From a virus: DNA of 45,624 nt. The DNA is taken from IMG/VR virus record IMGVR_UViG_3300011118_000010, positions 1-45,624 of that record; one strand, given 5' to 3'. Position 1 is the first letter of the stretch; the number at the start of each line of letters is the position of its first letter. The position numbers and the translations under genes are program-made. Below are positions 14,625 to 22,978 of this stretch, piece after piece. A model generated the notes under the pieces. It was not told the DNA's origin and searched no databases. It worked only from the letters and a program-made list of their open reading frames with translations.

Positions 14625-17204
14625 CTACTCGATGACCCCGGACGTCCAGCCCGGGTCGCGTTGCCCGACCGCGTCGAGGAGCGTCTCCCGTGACGCGAGC
14701 TGGTACTTCATGCCCCGCACGACAGGCGTGACCATCGACCGGCATTGGTGGTGAGCCGGAGGCGGCTCGACCTCGCCTGCCCGGAACACAACGCCGTCCA
14801 TCATGTCACAGTAGTCCGACGTCCGCGAGTCGATGATGCTGGACCACTGATAGGCCTCGACCCAGTCACCAGCCTTCTTCATCTGCGAGATGCGTCCGGC
14901 GTTGTAGCCGCGCATGGACGCGTTCCGGACGATGATGCGCGTGTGCCATGGCGACGCGGTCGTGAACTTGCCGCCCGCGACCGCCTTCTGTGTCAGCTCG
15001 CCCGCGCCGACCCACTCCTTGAACAGCTCGTTGATGTTGGACTCGACCATCGCCCAGTTCCCGGTCTCGAAGCCCTTGCCGATGACGCCCTTGATACCCC
15101 GGAGCAGTTCACCGTGGTCCTCAAGGTAGAGCCCCGACACCCATGCGGCCTGCGCCTTGTAGGTCGACGCGAGACTCGCGCTCATGGGGACGAGGTTCTC
15201 CCAGTAGGCGAGCGCGTCCGTGGGGTCGAACACCAGAGACTCCGCAACACCGAACTGGAGAGGCTGTGGTCCTGCGTCGTGCCGGGAGAACTCGGCCTTG
15301 CCCTTCGACGCCTTGAGAATCTCCTTCCGTGCGTCGGTTGCGCCGTTGATGTAGGACGACACCATCGCGGTGTGCAGGCCGTCACGGAACTTGCGCTTGG
15401 CGTCACCCTTCAAGCCGCCGAACTCCCACAGGGCTTTCTCGGTCCCCGTACCGTCCAGCAGGCCCTCGCGGCGGAGCTGTTTCAACAGGACGTTCCTCAG
15501 ACGCATCATGCCGCCGATGATGTACTCGACGCCCGCGTCCTCGATGCGGTCCAGCCGCTTCCGGACCTTCTTCGGCTTGAGCCCGACGAGCCCCTCCAGC
15601 TCCGTCAGGCCACGCGACCGGGAGCCGTGGAGCCCGCGTTCGATGCGACTCCACGTCTCCCGTCGTGTCACGCGTGCCAACTCAGCACCGCGTTGAACGA
15701 TGATGGTCTCGCCGTTGTCCTGCCACGTCTCCGCTTCGACCTTGACCTTCTCCTTGCCGCCCGGAGTATCGGAGGTCTTGGCTTTGCCGCCGCCACCCTT
15801 CTTGCCTCCGGAGGGCGGGCCTTCGTCCTCGTCCTCATCGTCCCCGGACTCCTTGAAGGCGTCTGCCATCTGCTTCGCCCGTTCCTCCGCCGCCGCCTGC
15901 CGCTCGTCCCATTCCCTCTCTGAGACCTCTGCGAATCCGAGGAGCTGACGGACATGGTTCTCGTCCTCGCGGGCGACCTCCAGAATGGTCTTGCCCGACA
16001 CCGCCGAGATGAACGCCGTCACGATAGCGATGGCGTCGTCCGGGTCCTTCTCCTTCCGCTTGAAAACGGGGTACTGCTCCTCAACGTCGTAGTTGTAGTC
16101 CACCAGCGGCCTAACTATCTGCTCGTTGATGACCGTGGTCTCCTCGGTGTCCATGTCGCCCGTCACCCAGTCGAACAGCCGCTCATGGACCGTGGCCTTC
16201 GCCATCGAGCCGACCTTCGTGTCCGCCGCGATGCCGAGCTGTGACGGCACGAGGAGCCCTCGCAGGATGCCAGCGGAACAGAAGTTGTCGAACCGCTCAA
16301 ACTCCAGATGCGACGAGCCCGACTTCTCCATGAACTCCAGCGTAACGTCATCCGGCTTCGCCATCGAGGACGCCGACGTGAGCTTCGCGACCATCGTCTC
16401 GTACGCCTCGACCTCCGCAGGGAGGATGCCTCGCGGGTAGCTCATCACCGGGACGCCCGCCGCTACCTTCTCGATGAAAATGGCACGCATGGGGAACGCG
16501 AGCTGACGCGCCCGGTAGTAACGGTACACACACCGGAGCGCAGACCGCCCGTAAGGTGAACCGAACGCGTCACCCGCGTCATGCGCGTAGTGGACCCACT
16601 TGTTCCGGACAGCGGGGTCCTGCCAGTCCCACTTGTCCGTCGTGCCCATCTCGTCGTCGTAGGTCAACTGCTCGATGTTACCGAACGGGTCGAGCTTGAA
16701 CCCGTAGTGGTATGGCGGCTTCGTCTTGATGCTCTTGAGGCCCCACTTCCCGCCGAACTCGCCTTCGAGTATCTCGCCCCACACGTTCTCGGACATCGAG
16801 AAGCCCGCCCATCGTCCGGACAGGATGCCAAGCTCCACGGCCTTGAACGGTCCGTCAAGCCCCGCCAGTTGCTTCTCAACGAACACCGCGACCTCCTGTG
16901 CCGCGCCTTCCTCGACGTCGAAAGGCTCGACATCATGGCCTCCGCCCACGACCGCGAGCGCGAGGAGCCGTATGCCCGCCGCGATGGACTCGTCCTTCGT
17001 CAGCATGTCCGAGTAGACCGTCAGACCCTTCGTCTTGACGAGGTCGTCCGGGTTCTCGTCCCTGAACCAGTTGGCGAACACGGACGCGCCCACCTTGCCG
17101 ACCTCACCGCGTGGCGGCGTGCCTCCCTCCGGAGCCTTCACTCCGTAGAACGTCCGCGACCCCCTGTCGTAGCCGACGACGTATTGTCCTACCCTCATGG
17201 GCAT
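14625..17204 (-). CDS. Portal protein fused to MuF head-morphogenesis domain
   Basis: A protein of 859 residues, ATG at 17204 with GGGGAG eight bases upstream. Residues about 40-440 are a DUF935/Mu gp29-type portal (LTKDESIAAGIRLLALAV, GRWAGFSMSENVW, NKWVHYAHDAGDAFGSPYGRSALR). A low-complexity linker (DDEDEDEG, GGKKGGGGK) occupies about 460-500. Residues from about 780 on hold the Mu gpF/SPP1 gp7 signature: WSSIIDSRTSDYCDMMDG, then PPAHHQCRSMV. In most phages these are two adjacent genes. The portal forms the DNA entry channel, and MuF proteins ride inside the capsid. Confidence 0.88.
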   Translation of the reverse strand: MPMRVGQYVVGYDRGSRTFYGVKAPEGGTPPRGEVGKVGASVFANWFRDENPDDLVKTKGLTVYSDMLTKDESIAAGIRLLALAVVGGGHDVEPFDVEEGAAQEVAVFVEKQLAGLDGPFKAVELGILSGRWAGFSMSENVWGEILEGEFGGKWGLKSIKTKPPYHYGFKLDPFGNIEQLTYDDEMGTTDKWDWQDPAVRNKWVHYAHDAGDAFGSPYGRSALRCVYRYYRARQLAFPMRAIFIEKVAAGVPVMSYPRGILPAEVEAYETMVAKLTSASSMAKPDDVTLEFMEKSGSSHLEFERFDNFCSAGILRGLLVPSQLGIAADTKVGSMAKATVHERLFDWVTGDMDTEETTVINEQIVRPLVDYNYDVEEQYPVFKRKEKDPDDAIAIVTAFISAVSGKTILEVAREDENHVRQLLGFAEVSEREWDERQAAAEERAKQMADAFKESGDDEDEDEGPPSGGKKGGGGKAKTSDTPGGKEKVKVEAETWQDNGETIIVQRGAELARVTRRETWSRIERGLHGSRSRGLTELEGLVGLKPKKVRKRLDRIEDAGVEYIIGGMMRLRNVLLKQLRREGLLDGTGTEKALWEFGGLKGDAKRKFRDGLHTAMVSSYINGATDARKEILKASKGKAEFSRHDAGPQPLQFGVAESLVFDPTDALAYWENLVPMSASLASTYKAQAAWVSGLYLEDHGELLRGIKGVIGKGFETGNWAMVESNINELFKEWVGAGELTQKAVAGGKFTTASPWHTRIIVRNASMRGYNAGRISQMKKAGDWVEAYQWSSIIDSRTSDYCDMMDGVVFRAGEVEPPPAHHQCRSMVTPVVRGMKYQLASRETLLDAVGQRDPGWTSGVIE

Positions 17205-17224
17205 CTGTTACGCTCCCCCTGTCC

Positions 17225-17539
17225 TCACAAGAGACGTTCCTGTCCTGCCAGTTCCAGAGCCTCGCGCTTCCGGGTCACTATGCCTGCCCGTCGATGCGGG
17301 GCGTCGTAGCCGTTGTGACACTTCTGGCAGAGTGCGCGGAGGTTCGACCTCGTACAGTTCTCGGGCGTGTGGTCGAGATGGGCGACCGTAAGCACGACCG
17401 TCGCCCCCGTCTCCGGATGCGGCTTCCCGTTCATCGCTCCACACCACTCGCACCTGTCCCCCGCGAGCCGACGGACCTTCTTGCTAATCGCGTCCCAGTT
17501 CGTCGGGTAGCGGCTCCTTTCTTCGGGTCGTATCGGCAT
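17225..17539 (-). CDS. HNH endonuclease
   Basis: A protein of 104 residues. CEWC (30-33) and CQKC (71-74) bind zinc. HLDH at 54-57 and the N/H pair NLRALCQKCHN complete an HNH centre. It lies between large terminase and portal. HNH proteins at this place in HK97-type phages assist terminase in DNA cleavage at packaging, and the same role is likely here. A homing function is possible but the gene interrupts nothing. Confidence 0.82.
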   Translation of the reverse strand: MPIRPEERSRYPTNWDAISKKVRRLAGDRCEWCGAMNGKPHPETGATVVLTVAHLDHTPENCTRSNLRALCQKCHNGYDAPHRRAGIVTRKREALELAGQERLL

Positions 17540-17572
17540 CAGCTCTAGCCCTCTGCGGCGGTGATGAACCTG

Positions 17573-18022
17573 CTACCTGTTCTTGTGCTTGTCGACGTTC
17601 CCCTCTCCGAACGACACGTCCACGACCGTCGCCATGATACAGAGTGCGCTCTCGCCCGTGTCGATGTCGTACCGCCAGCTTGGTCCGATGTTCAGTCCGA
17701 TATGCTCCGCCAAAGGGACGTCGACCCCCATGTCCGCGAGGCTCCCGAGGAAGTAGGTCGCCGCAACATGGAACGCAACCGGCCCCTTCGCTTCCGTCTC
17801 CTCGTCGATGTCGAACTCTGCCCCGACCACGGCCCGGACATCCTTCCAGCCGATGACCGGAGCCGAGACGAAGGGTTGCCACTCCTCGGTCTCGAAGTTC
17901 CAGAGCGTGCCGACCTGCATCTCCGTCATGCCGAACCAGTCGTCCGGCGTGTCCGTATCCTCCGCCTGACACACCGCGACCGACATCGCCGCGATGAGCA
18001 GGGCCAGCATCAGAACTCTCAT
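17573..18022 (-). CDS. Secreted protein, possibly outer-membrane-associated
   Basis: A protein of 149 residues, ATG at 18022 preceded by GAGGAGGTC. Residues 1-20 (RVLMLALLIAAMSVAVCQA-ED) are a signal peptide. The mature part alternates polar and hydrophobic residues in short strands (VGAEFDIDEETEAKG, AFHVAATYFLGSL, LNIGPSWRYDID) with glycine turns, like a small beta-barrel or beta-sandwich. It sits between terminase and HNH genes, again an unexpected place for an exported protein. No family recognised. Confidence 0.68.
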   Translation of the reverse strand: MRVLMLALLIAAMSVAVCQAEDTDTPDDWFGMTEMQVGTLWNFETEEWQPFVSAPVIGWKDVRAVVGAEFDIDEETEAKGPVAFHVAATYFLGSLADMGVDVPLAEHIGLNIGPSWRYDIDTGESALCIMATVVDVSFGEGNVDKHKNR

Positions 18023-18032
18023 CCTGACCTCC

Positions 18033-19577
18033 TCACAGTAGGTCCTTCTCTGCGTCCATCACCGCCGCCATCTTCGTCTCCTGCACCTTCACCATCTTCG
18101 ACGCATGTCCGACGAGCCCCCGGAGCCGAAAGAGCGCGAACCAGAACGCCATGACAAGGTCCGTCGTCGCCGCCGGGAACCATCGAAGCTCCCGGAGGAA
18201 CGCGCACATCGGGCACTCGCAGGACGTGTTCATCCCGTCGTGCCCGCCCTTCGTCGGCAGTACGATGAGCCTCTGGTCGAACGGAGGCCCGAGACTCGGG
18301 AGCCCGATGTAGGGGTCGGACTTCTGCTTCCCGGTCGTGAACTCCTCCACGTTGAGCCAGTCGTCCTCCTGTCTCACTTGGTCGACGAGTGCCTGCTGGT
18401 AGGCGTTGTTCTCCACCATGTGGACCGTCGGGCTCCACAGCTTGTCGATGCGCTTGATGGTGTCGACCTGCTGGCGGAACGGGACACGCTTGCGTATCAT
18501 GTCGAGGACCACCACGCGCCTGTCACCGCCCATGCCGAGGACGACCGCCGCGAAGTATGACGCCTGCTCAGTCTTGCCGATGGCGAGGTCGTAGCCTGCG
18601 ACCCGGAGGCTCGTGTTGAACGGGGACTCGCCCATCGCGAGCGTCGGGTCCATGCACGCCTTGACGGACTCCCAGTTCACGATGCTCTCCTCCTCCCCGA
18701 GGGGCCAGTTGTTGAAGCCCCTGTTGAACTCGCGGTCGCCAATCTCCAGCCGCCGCTTCTCCAGTGCGGGCAGGTCCCACTTACCGGGCCAGAGTTCCCG
18801 CATCTTCGCTCCCGGCTCCTTCTGTATCCTCCAGACCTGCCACTTCCACACCGGGTTGCGCTGGAGTCCGGCGTTGGCGTCCAGTTCGTGCCACGCCGTG
18901 CCTATCGCTATCTTGCGGGTGTGCGGCTCTCCGAGCTGTACGATGTCAGCGTCAATGGCGGAGGCTATCTTCGTCCTTGTCGTCGGCTCCAGCACGCTGT
19001 TCCGGAAGTCACAGACGTCGTCGAGGATGATGAGGTCGGCACGTCCGCCCGTGGCAGAGCTGAGGATGGCACGGCCCTCGAAGCTCGCGTCCTTCTGCCC
19101 GTCCTTCCGTTTCAGGTAGAGCCTGTGCTTCGACCACTCGCTGTCCGGGTCAGGGACCATCGAGGGGAACACGGCGCGGATGCGGGGATTCCGCCTGATG
19201 TCGTTCCTGACCAGCATCACCGTCTCCATCGCCTTGTCGTCGATGTTCTGGAACAGCTTGATGCGGATGTCGGGCCACCACGCGAAGCGGGGCATGGTCG
19301 ACCGTCCAAGCTCCCACACGACACGGGCGCGGGCGATGCGTGACGTCTTGGCGTGGTCCCTCGGCGCGAGGATGCCGGGATTCAGGCCCGCCGCCCATGA
19401 GTCGTCTATGTGCTTGTCCCACGCGAGATGCAGGGGGACCGCGTCGGCGGTCCAGCCGTAGACGTACTCGCAGAAGAAGTCGAAGTTCCGTCGGGCCCAC
19501 TCCCGCCTCGCAAGCTCAATTGAGGCGCGGACTGGTCCCATCTTCTGGTGTGTCGATGAGCTTCCGTAGTTCTCCAT
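18033..19577 (-). CDS. terL: Terminase large subunit
   Basis: A protein of 514 residues. The ATPase domain carries a Walker A variant APRDHAKTS (71-79) and Walker B DLIILDD (181-187). The RNase-H-like nuclease domain is marked by VAGYDLAIGKTEQ near 345 and MVENNAYQQAL. ATG at 19577 overlaps the small subunit by 62 bases. It cuts and pumps DNA into the prohead through the portal encoded downstream. A cysteine pair (CECPMC) near residue 455 could bind zinc, an uncommon extra. Confidence 0.92.
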   Translation of the reverse strand: MENYGSSSTHQKMGPVRASIELARREWARRNFDFFCEYVYGWTADAVPLHLAWDKHIDDSWAAGLNPGILAPRDHAKTSRIARARVVWELGRSTMPRFAWWPDIRIKLFQNIDDKAMETVMLVRNDIRRNPRIRAVFPSMVPDPDSEWSKHRLYLKRKDGQKDASFEGRAILSSATGGRADLIILDDVCDFRNSVLEPTTRTKIASAIDADIVQLGEPHTRKIAIGTAWHELDANAGLQRNPVWKWQVWRIQKEPGAKMRELWPGKWDLPALEKRRLEIGDREFNRGFNNWPLGEEESIVNWESVKACMDPTLAMGESPFNTSLRVAGYDLAIGKTEQASYFAAVVLGMGGDRRVVVLDMIRKRVPFRQQVDTIKRIDKLWSPTVHMVENNAYQQALVDQVRQEDDWLNVEEFTTGKQKSDPYIGLPSLGPPFDQRLIVLPTKGGHDGMNTSCECPMCAFLRELRWFPAATTDLVMAFWFALFRLRGLVGHASKMVKVQETKMAAVMDAEKDLL

Positions 19578-19965
19578 CGGATTTCCCTGCCATCTCGTCG
19601 TCGCTCAGGTCACCTTCAGGCTGGAGCAGGTGGCGAATGGTCGACGGCTCTGCGAGCCCGAGCAACTGTATCCGCTTCGCCTCGACGTTGAGCGCGACCG
19701 CGTACAGCTCGTCGGCCATGCACCGGACGAATATGTTGTTCAGGCGGACGAGCGAACGGCCCAACTCGCGGTCGTGCCGGAACTCGGCCTGCTTCGCCAT
19801 CAGCTCGAACGCATCCCTGATGTAATTGTCGGCACACCGCTCCCCCACCTGGAAGGAATCAGCACAGTATTGCACGATGTCACGACGTCTACCGCCTGCC
19901 GCGAGTAGCTCCATGACGGTCCCGACGCGTGCCAATCGCTCTGCTTTGGTAGGCTTGTGAGACAT
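19516..19965 (-). CDS. terS: Terminase small subunit
   Basis: A protein of 149 residues immediately upstream of, and overlapping, the large terminase gene. Residues 1-60 form a helix-turn-helix DNA-recognition region (AERLARVGTVMELLAAGGRR, then CADNYIRDAFELM). A helical oligomerisation core follows (RSLVRLNNIFVRCMADELYAV), then an acidic tail. This is the normal small-terminase layout for recognising the packaging site. Confidence 0.85.
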   Translation of the reverse strand: MSHKPTKAERLARVGTVMELLAAGGRRRDIVQYCADSFQVGERCADNYIRDAFELMAKQAEFRHDRELGRSLVRLNNIFVRCMADELYAVALNVEAKRIQLLGLAEPSTIRHLLQPEGDLSDDEMAGKSDGELRKLIDTPEDGTSPRLN

Positions 19966-20263
19966 CTTCTACCATCCTCATACGCGAGCGTACGTGTGTC
20001 TCTGACCCGAGGACCCTAGTGTCCGAGTAGTACGGTGAGTCGTGGTCCCCGTTCGTGGCTTGGCGGTATGCGTACGGCCCGAGTCCCGTGCGTCCCTTTT
20101 GAGGGTGCCTTTCCTCGGGGGGCTGATAGATGATAAGGGGTGCCCGTCGTTCGCCGTGTACACATGGAATGCAGAGGCCGTCCCGTAGATAGTCGCGGTA
20201 GAACGTACACAGCTCGCAGAGGATAGCGAGAGGGTCGGCTGTCGTTCGTTCCGTGGCGGGCAC
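19889..20263 (-). CDS. Zinc-binding hypothetical protein (uncertain)
   Basis: A possible 124-residue product with a GTG start at 20263 and only a weak AGGA site. CELC (16-19) and CIPC (31-34) suggest a zinc knuckle. The last 40 residues overlap the small-terminase gene in another frame and look like shadow sequence, so the protein may be real only in its first half. A competing frame (19978-20283) has an ATG but no ribosome site and no recognisable motif. Confidence 0.4.
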   Translation of the reverse strand: MPATERTTADPLAILCELCTFYRDYLRDGLCIPCVHGERRAPLIIYQPPEERHPQKGRTGLGPYAYRQATNGDHDSPYYSDTRVLGSETHVRSRMRMVEDVSQAYQSRAIGTRRDRHGATRGRR

Positions 20264-20420
20264 CTGCTGTCCTGTGGCGGCATGTTACACCCGAGTGTGA
20301 GAGCGGAAATGAGTTCTGCGATTTACCGGAAACGTGCGAAAACGCTCTCGATTGAGCGTCTAATCGTGAATAGCCCCTCCGACGTCCTTCTCCCCTAAAC
20401 AGGTGTGCGCTTCACCAAGT
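20264..20420 (-). promoter_or_regulatory. Early-late junction (late control region?)
   Basis: Non-coding gap between the tRNA-like element and the late operon. Besides the hairpin at 20342-20359 it contains ACACCCGAGTGT (palindromic ends ACAC/GTGT) near 20287-20298. I see no TTGACA/TATAAT-type promoter in it. Late genes may therefore be reached by antitermination or by a promoter of unfamiliar sequence. Confidence 0.35.
20342..20359 (-). terminator. Hairpin terminator after the tRNA/ParB unit
   Basis: On the minus strand ACGCTC, loop AATCGA, GAGCGT is followed directly by TTT (TTTT counting the last stem base). It lies after the tRNA-like gene and before the first late gene, where early transcription should end. 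The stem is only 6 bp and the T-run short, so termination may be partial and open to antitermination. Confidence 0.6.
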
Positions 20421-20494
20421 TGGAGCGGGGTGCAGGAATCGAACCTACCCCTCCGAGTGGTTGCTCGGTGCGTCACCATTGACGCCTACCCCGC
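20421..20494 (-). tRNA. tRNA-Gly-like gene with aberrant anticodon loop
   Basis: It folds as a full cloverleaf: acceptor GCGGGGT/ACCCCGC (7 bp), D-arm GCGTC-AATGGT-GACGC, anticodon stem CCGAG/CTCGG, a four-base variable loop, T-arm GTAGG-TTCGATT-CCTGC, then T-CCA encoded at the 3' end. The ends and D-loop resemble bacterial tRNA-Gly (glyU). The anticodon loop is CAACCA, six bases without U33, which is not canonical. ACC would be the Gly-like triplet. It overlaps the last 50 bases of the ParB-like gene. It could be a decayed tRNA, a tRNA mimic or an integration-site relic. Confidence 0.75.
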
Positions 20495-21230
20495 TCTCCT
20501 CCTCGATTCGGTCAATCAGGACCATGAGCGCGGTGGTCGTGTTCTTGACCTTGTAGTCGGCCTTCGCGTCTACGACCGCCCGCCAGAAGGCGTCGAACTT
20601 CTCGATGGGCGCGAGGTAGACGTCGCTCATCACCGCTTCCTGCCGGAGCCTGTCGAGCAGGCTGTCGAACAGGAGCTTCTCGGTGTGCGTAAAGAACAGC
20701 GTCACCGCCTCGACCCGGAGCTTGCCGCCGGTGATGGCGCGGAAGTCGATTTTCTCCAGCTCTGCCATCTGCTCGCTGTCCAGCCCTGAGTAGAGGCGTT
20801 GCTCAAGCGTGTCGAGCTTCGCCCATAGCCCGACGAGAATCTGCGGGTCGTCCTCACCGACGAGCGCGTTGTGGCTCAGTTGCTTCTTGAGCCTCTCACC
20901 TTCGTTGAGACCGCTCTCGCCCACGAGGACCAGAATGTGCTTCAGACCCGCATCTCTGGCGGCTATCACGCGATGGTTGCCGGAGGTCACGACCAGCTCG
21001 CCGTTCCCGTTCGGATGCACGAGCGGGGCAGATTCGAGGACGCCGTCCTTGCTCAGATTCGCGGTGAGGCGCGAGTACGTCTCCGGCTTCATGTAGCGTG
21101 CGTTCTCCGAAGCGTCGAGGACCTTCACGTCGTTGACCCCGACGACGCGGAGCGTCAGCTTCTCTCCGAACACCTGCTCGCTGATACCCGCGAGCTTCTC
21201 GTTCAGTTCTGCGCGTGCCGCGTCGTCCAC
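20445..21230 (-). CDS. ParB/Srx-fold nuclease-like protein
   Basis: A protein of 261 residues with a GTG start overlapping the end of the methyltransferase gene and AAGGAG upstream. The N-terminal 130 residues are a ParB N-domain: PLVHPNGNGELVVTSGNHR with the GNHRVIAA signature (84-91), then LKKQLSHNALVGEDDPQ. No HTH or ParA partner is visible, so plasmid partition is unlikely. Phage ParB/Srx proteins beside DNA-modifying enzymes have been proposed to act in DNA modification or nicking. The last 17 codons lie inside the tRNA-like gene. Confidence 0.75.
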   Translation of the reverse strand: MDDAARAELNEKLAGISEQVFGEKLTLRVVGVNDVKVLDASENARYMKPETYSRLTANLSKDGVLESAPLVHPNGNGELVVTSGNHRVIAARDAGLKHILVLVGESGLNEGERLKKQLSHNALVGEDDPQILVGLWAKLDTLEQRLYSGLDSEQMAELEKIDFRAITGGKLRVEAVTLFFTHTEKLLFDSLLDRLRQEAVMSDVYLAPIEKFDAFWRAVVDAKADYKVKNTTTALMVLIDRIEEESGVGVNGDAPSNHSEG

Positions 21231-22564
21231 AGGTCAAGAATCTCCTTGAGGTTGCGCTGGCCCATCTCGGCGTAGTAGAGGAGGGCGTCCTTGCCCATGC
21301 TCTCGTAGCGTTTCTCCAGCTTCCACGCGCCTCGGTACTTCGCGCTGGTCGGCTTCTTCGTGTAGGCGACCGTGATGGCGAACCTTACGTCGTCCATGAA
21401 CGCCGTGTCGAGGATGTGCTTCATCTCTTTGCTCGCGGCACACATGATGGCCAGCTTCGACAGGCGCGGATACCGTTTGCTCGGGAGCGTCGTATCGGCC
21501 ATGAGGAGCGCGACCTCGGACTCGTTCCGGACCGTGCCCCCGAGCCCAATCTGCCGCCTGCCCCTGCACCAGATGAGGATGCCGAACACGGCCCCGTCGA
21601 GCGTGAGCGCGTAGTTCTTCTCGCCCGACGACTGCGGTGCTGGCCCGATGTAGACCGCCCGGAAGTACGCCGCTTCCGGCGCACCAATCGGGACAAGCTC
21701 GATGCGCGACTTCCGCGTAATCTCCGTGTCGTCGTACCGCTTCCACATCGGGGCTTCCGTGTTCAGGTCGCGTCCCCGGTACAGCGGCGTCAGGTCGATG
21801 TTCGAATAGAACCAGATGGACTTCGCGAACCCTCGGTAGGTCTCTGCCACAGGCGGGCCGGTGAACAGCTCGCCCTCCAAGTCGCGGGCCTCCGAGAGCA
21901 TGATGTACCGCTTGCCCGACTCGGCTATCTTCTGGCTCCACGTCTCCCCGACGGTCAGCTCCTCGTATTCGACACCATCCCACTCGAAAAGCTCGTCGAG
22001 CTTCTTGTAGAGCCGCTCGTAGCCGTGTTCGTACGTTGGGGGGGCACACAGGACGGTAACATCGTCGGGCAGGCTGTCAATGAGGGTCCAAGCGTCTACT
22101 GCGTGGAACTCGTCGAGCGCGATGTCGCGGACGTGCCGCTCGATGTTGTCTCTCGTGGTGAGGATGAGGCGGTCAGAAGCGCGGAGCATCTCGCGCCGGA
22201 CGCGCTTGTAGTGGGGCTTCTCGTAGCCGCGCACACCCGCGTATTCCAGCGCGAGGACGACGGCAACAGCGTTCCCGACGGGGTCGCCCATCAGCGGGAC
22301 CAGCCTGTCAAGGAACTCGTCGCTTTCCTTCAGGGTCAGTTGCCATTCGCGGGCCATCAGGGCGTGCCCGAGCGCAACGGAGTAGAGCGACACGTCGCAA
22401 CCCGTCAGGTGACCGGCGTAGCCGTTCAGCCGGAGCGTGGTCTCGATGGTGAAGTTGCCCGAACACAGGACGACGACCCGGTCGTTGAGGTCCGGAATGT
22501 AGGCCCTCAACACCTTGCGCCCGGGTCCGTCGACTGTGCCCTTGAAACCGCCCTGTGCCCACAT
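21203..22564 (-). CDS. DNA methyltransferase/Mom-like modification protein
   Basis: A protein of 453 residues. The N-terminal half resembles an adenine-methyltransferase fold: a SAM-loop-like VVVLCSGNFTIET (about 31-43), a YAGHLTGCDVS acidic turn, and LCAPPTYEHGYERLY (about 170-184) in place of DPPY. The C-terminal 150 residues (YALTLDGAVFGILIW, LMADTTLPSKRYPRLSKL, TSAKYRGAWKLEKRY) look like the GNAT-type domain of phage Mom-like DNA-modifying proteins. It lies three bases after DUF488 and overlaps ParB. I infer an antirestriction base-modifying enzyme. The chemistry cannot be stated, and the missing DPPY aspartate may mean a non-methyl reaction. Confidence 0.62.
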   Translation of the reverse strand: MWAQGGFKGTVDGPGRKVLRAYIPDLNDRVVVLCSGNFTIETTLRLNGYAGHLTGCDVSLYSVALGHALMAREWQLTLKESDEFLDRLVPLMGDPVGNAVAVVLALEYAGVRGYEKPHYKRVRREMLRASDRLILTTRDNIERHVRDIALDEFHAVDAWTLIDSLPDDVTVLCAPPTYEHGYERLYKKLDELFEWDGVEYEELTVGETWSQKIAESGKRYIMLSEARDLEGELFTGPPVAETYRGFAKSIWFYSNIDLTPLYRGRDLNTEAPMWKRYDDTEITRKSRIELVPIGAPEAAYFRAVYIGPAPQSSGEKNYALTLDGAVFGILIWCRGRRQIGLGGTVRNESEVALLMADTTLPSKRYPRLSKLAIMCAASKEMKHILDTAFMDDVRFAITVAYTKKPTSAKYRGAWKLEKRYESMGKDALLYYAEMGQRNLKEILDLWTTRHAQN

Positions 22565-22567
22565 CGG

Positions 22568-22936
22568 CTAGAGTCCTAGTCCTACCTGCCCAAGCTCGCC
22601 ACCTTCAACCCCGAACTCGTCTCTGAGCATGTTCCACAGAATGGTGCGGTGGCAGTTGTTGGCGTCCTTCTCGTAGCATAGGAGGACCGGCTCTCGGCCC
22701 GTGCGCTTCTCGATTTCGAGGAGCTGTGCGTAGACCTCCCCGAGCCGGTCCCTGCTCATCTGTCTCCGGTAGTTCTCGGCCCAATAGAGCGAGCCCAAGT
22801 CCTTCGGAGCCGCGAGCGTCACAATCTCTTGGGCCTTCCATTCAGCCCACTCCGGCACGGACCGACTGACCGCTACCCCTATCGTCCCCGGCGGCAACGG
22901 TCCCTTCGACCCGTAGTAGCTCGTCCATACTTTCAA
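22568..22936 (-). CDS. DUF488-family protein
   Basis: A protein of 122 residues with a TTG start at 22936, supported by the GGAGGACACG leader shared with other early genes. LLCYEKDANNCHR (about 86-98) is the conserved DUF488 signature (C-E...CHR), and the N-terminus (KVWTSYYGSKG) also fits. It is the first gene behind the promoter at 22979-23007 and shares a transcript with the modification and ParB-like proteins. The family has no settled biochemical function; the conserved cysteines suggest catalysis or metal binding. Confidence 0.85.
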   Translation of the reverse strand: MKVWTSYYGSKGPLPPGTIGVAVSRSVPEWAEWKAQEIVTLAAPKDLGSLYWAENYRRQMSRDRLGEVYAQLLEIEKRTGREPVLLCYEKDANNCHRTILWNMLRDEFGVEGGELGQVGLGL

Positions 22937-22978
22937 CGTGTCCTCCCCCCGTCTCTCGACATGTGGTCTCTAATTATC

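Noticed and set aside
20445-21230. ParB-like protein as evidence of a plasmid-prophage lifestyle
   Set aside because: No ParA, no centromere-like repeats and no HTH. Linkage to modification genes explains it better.
22063-22070. TTGACA-like string inside the methyltransferase gene, and a similar one near 12882
   Set aside because: No matching -10 at 16-18 bases; coincidental coding sequence.
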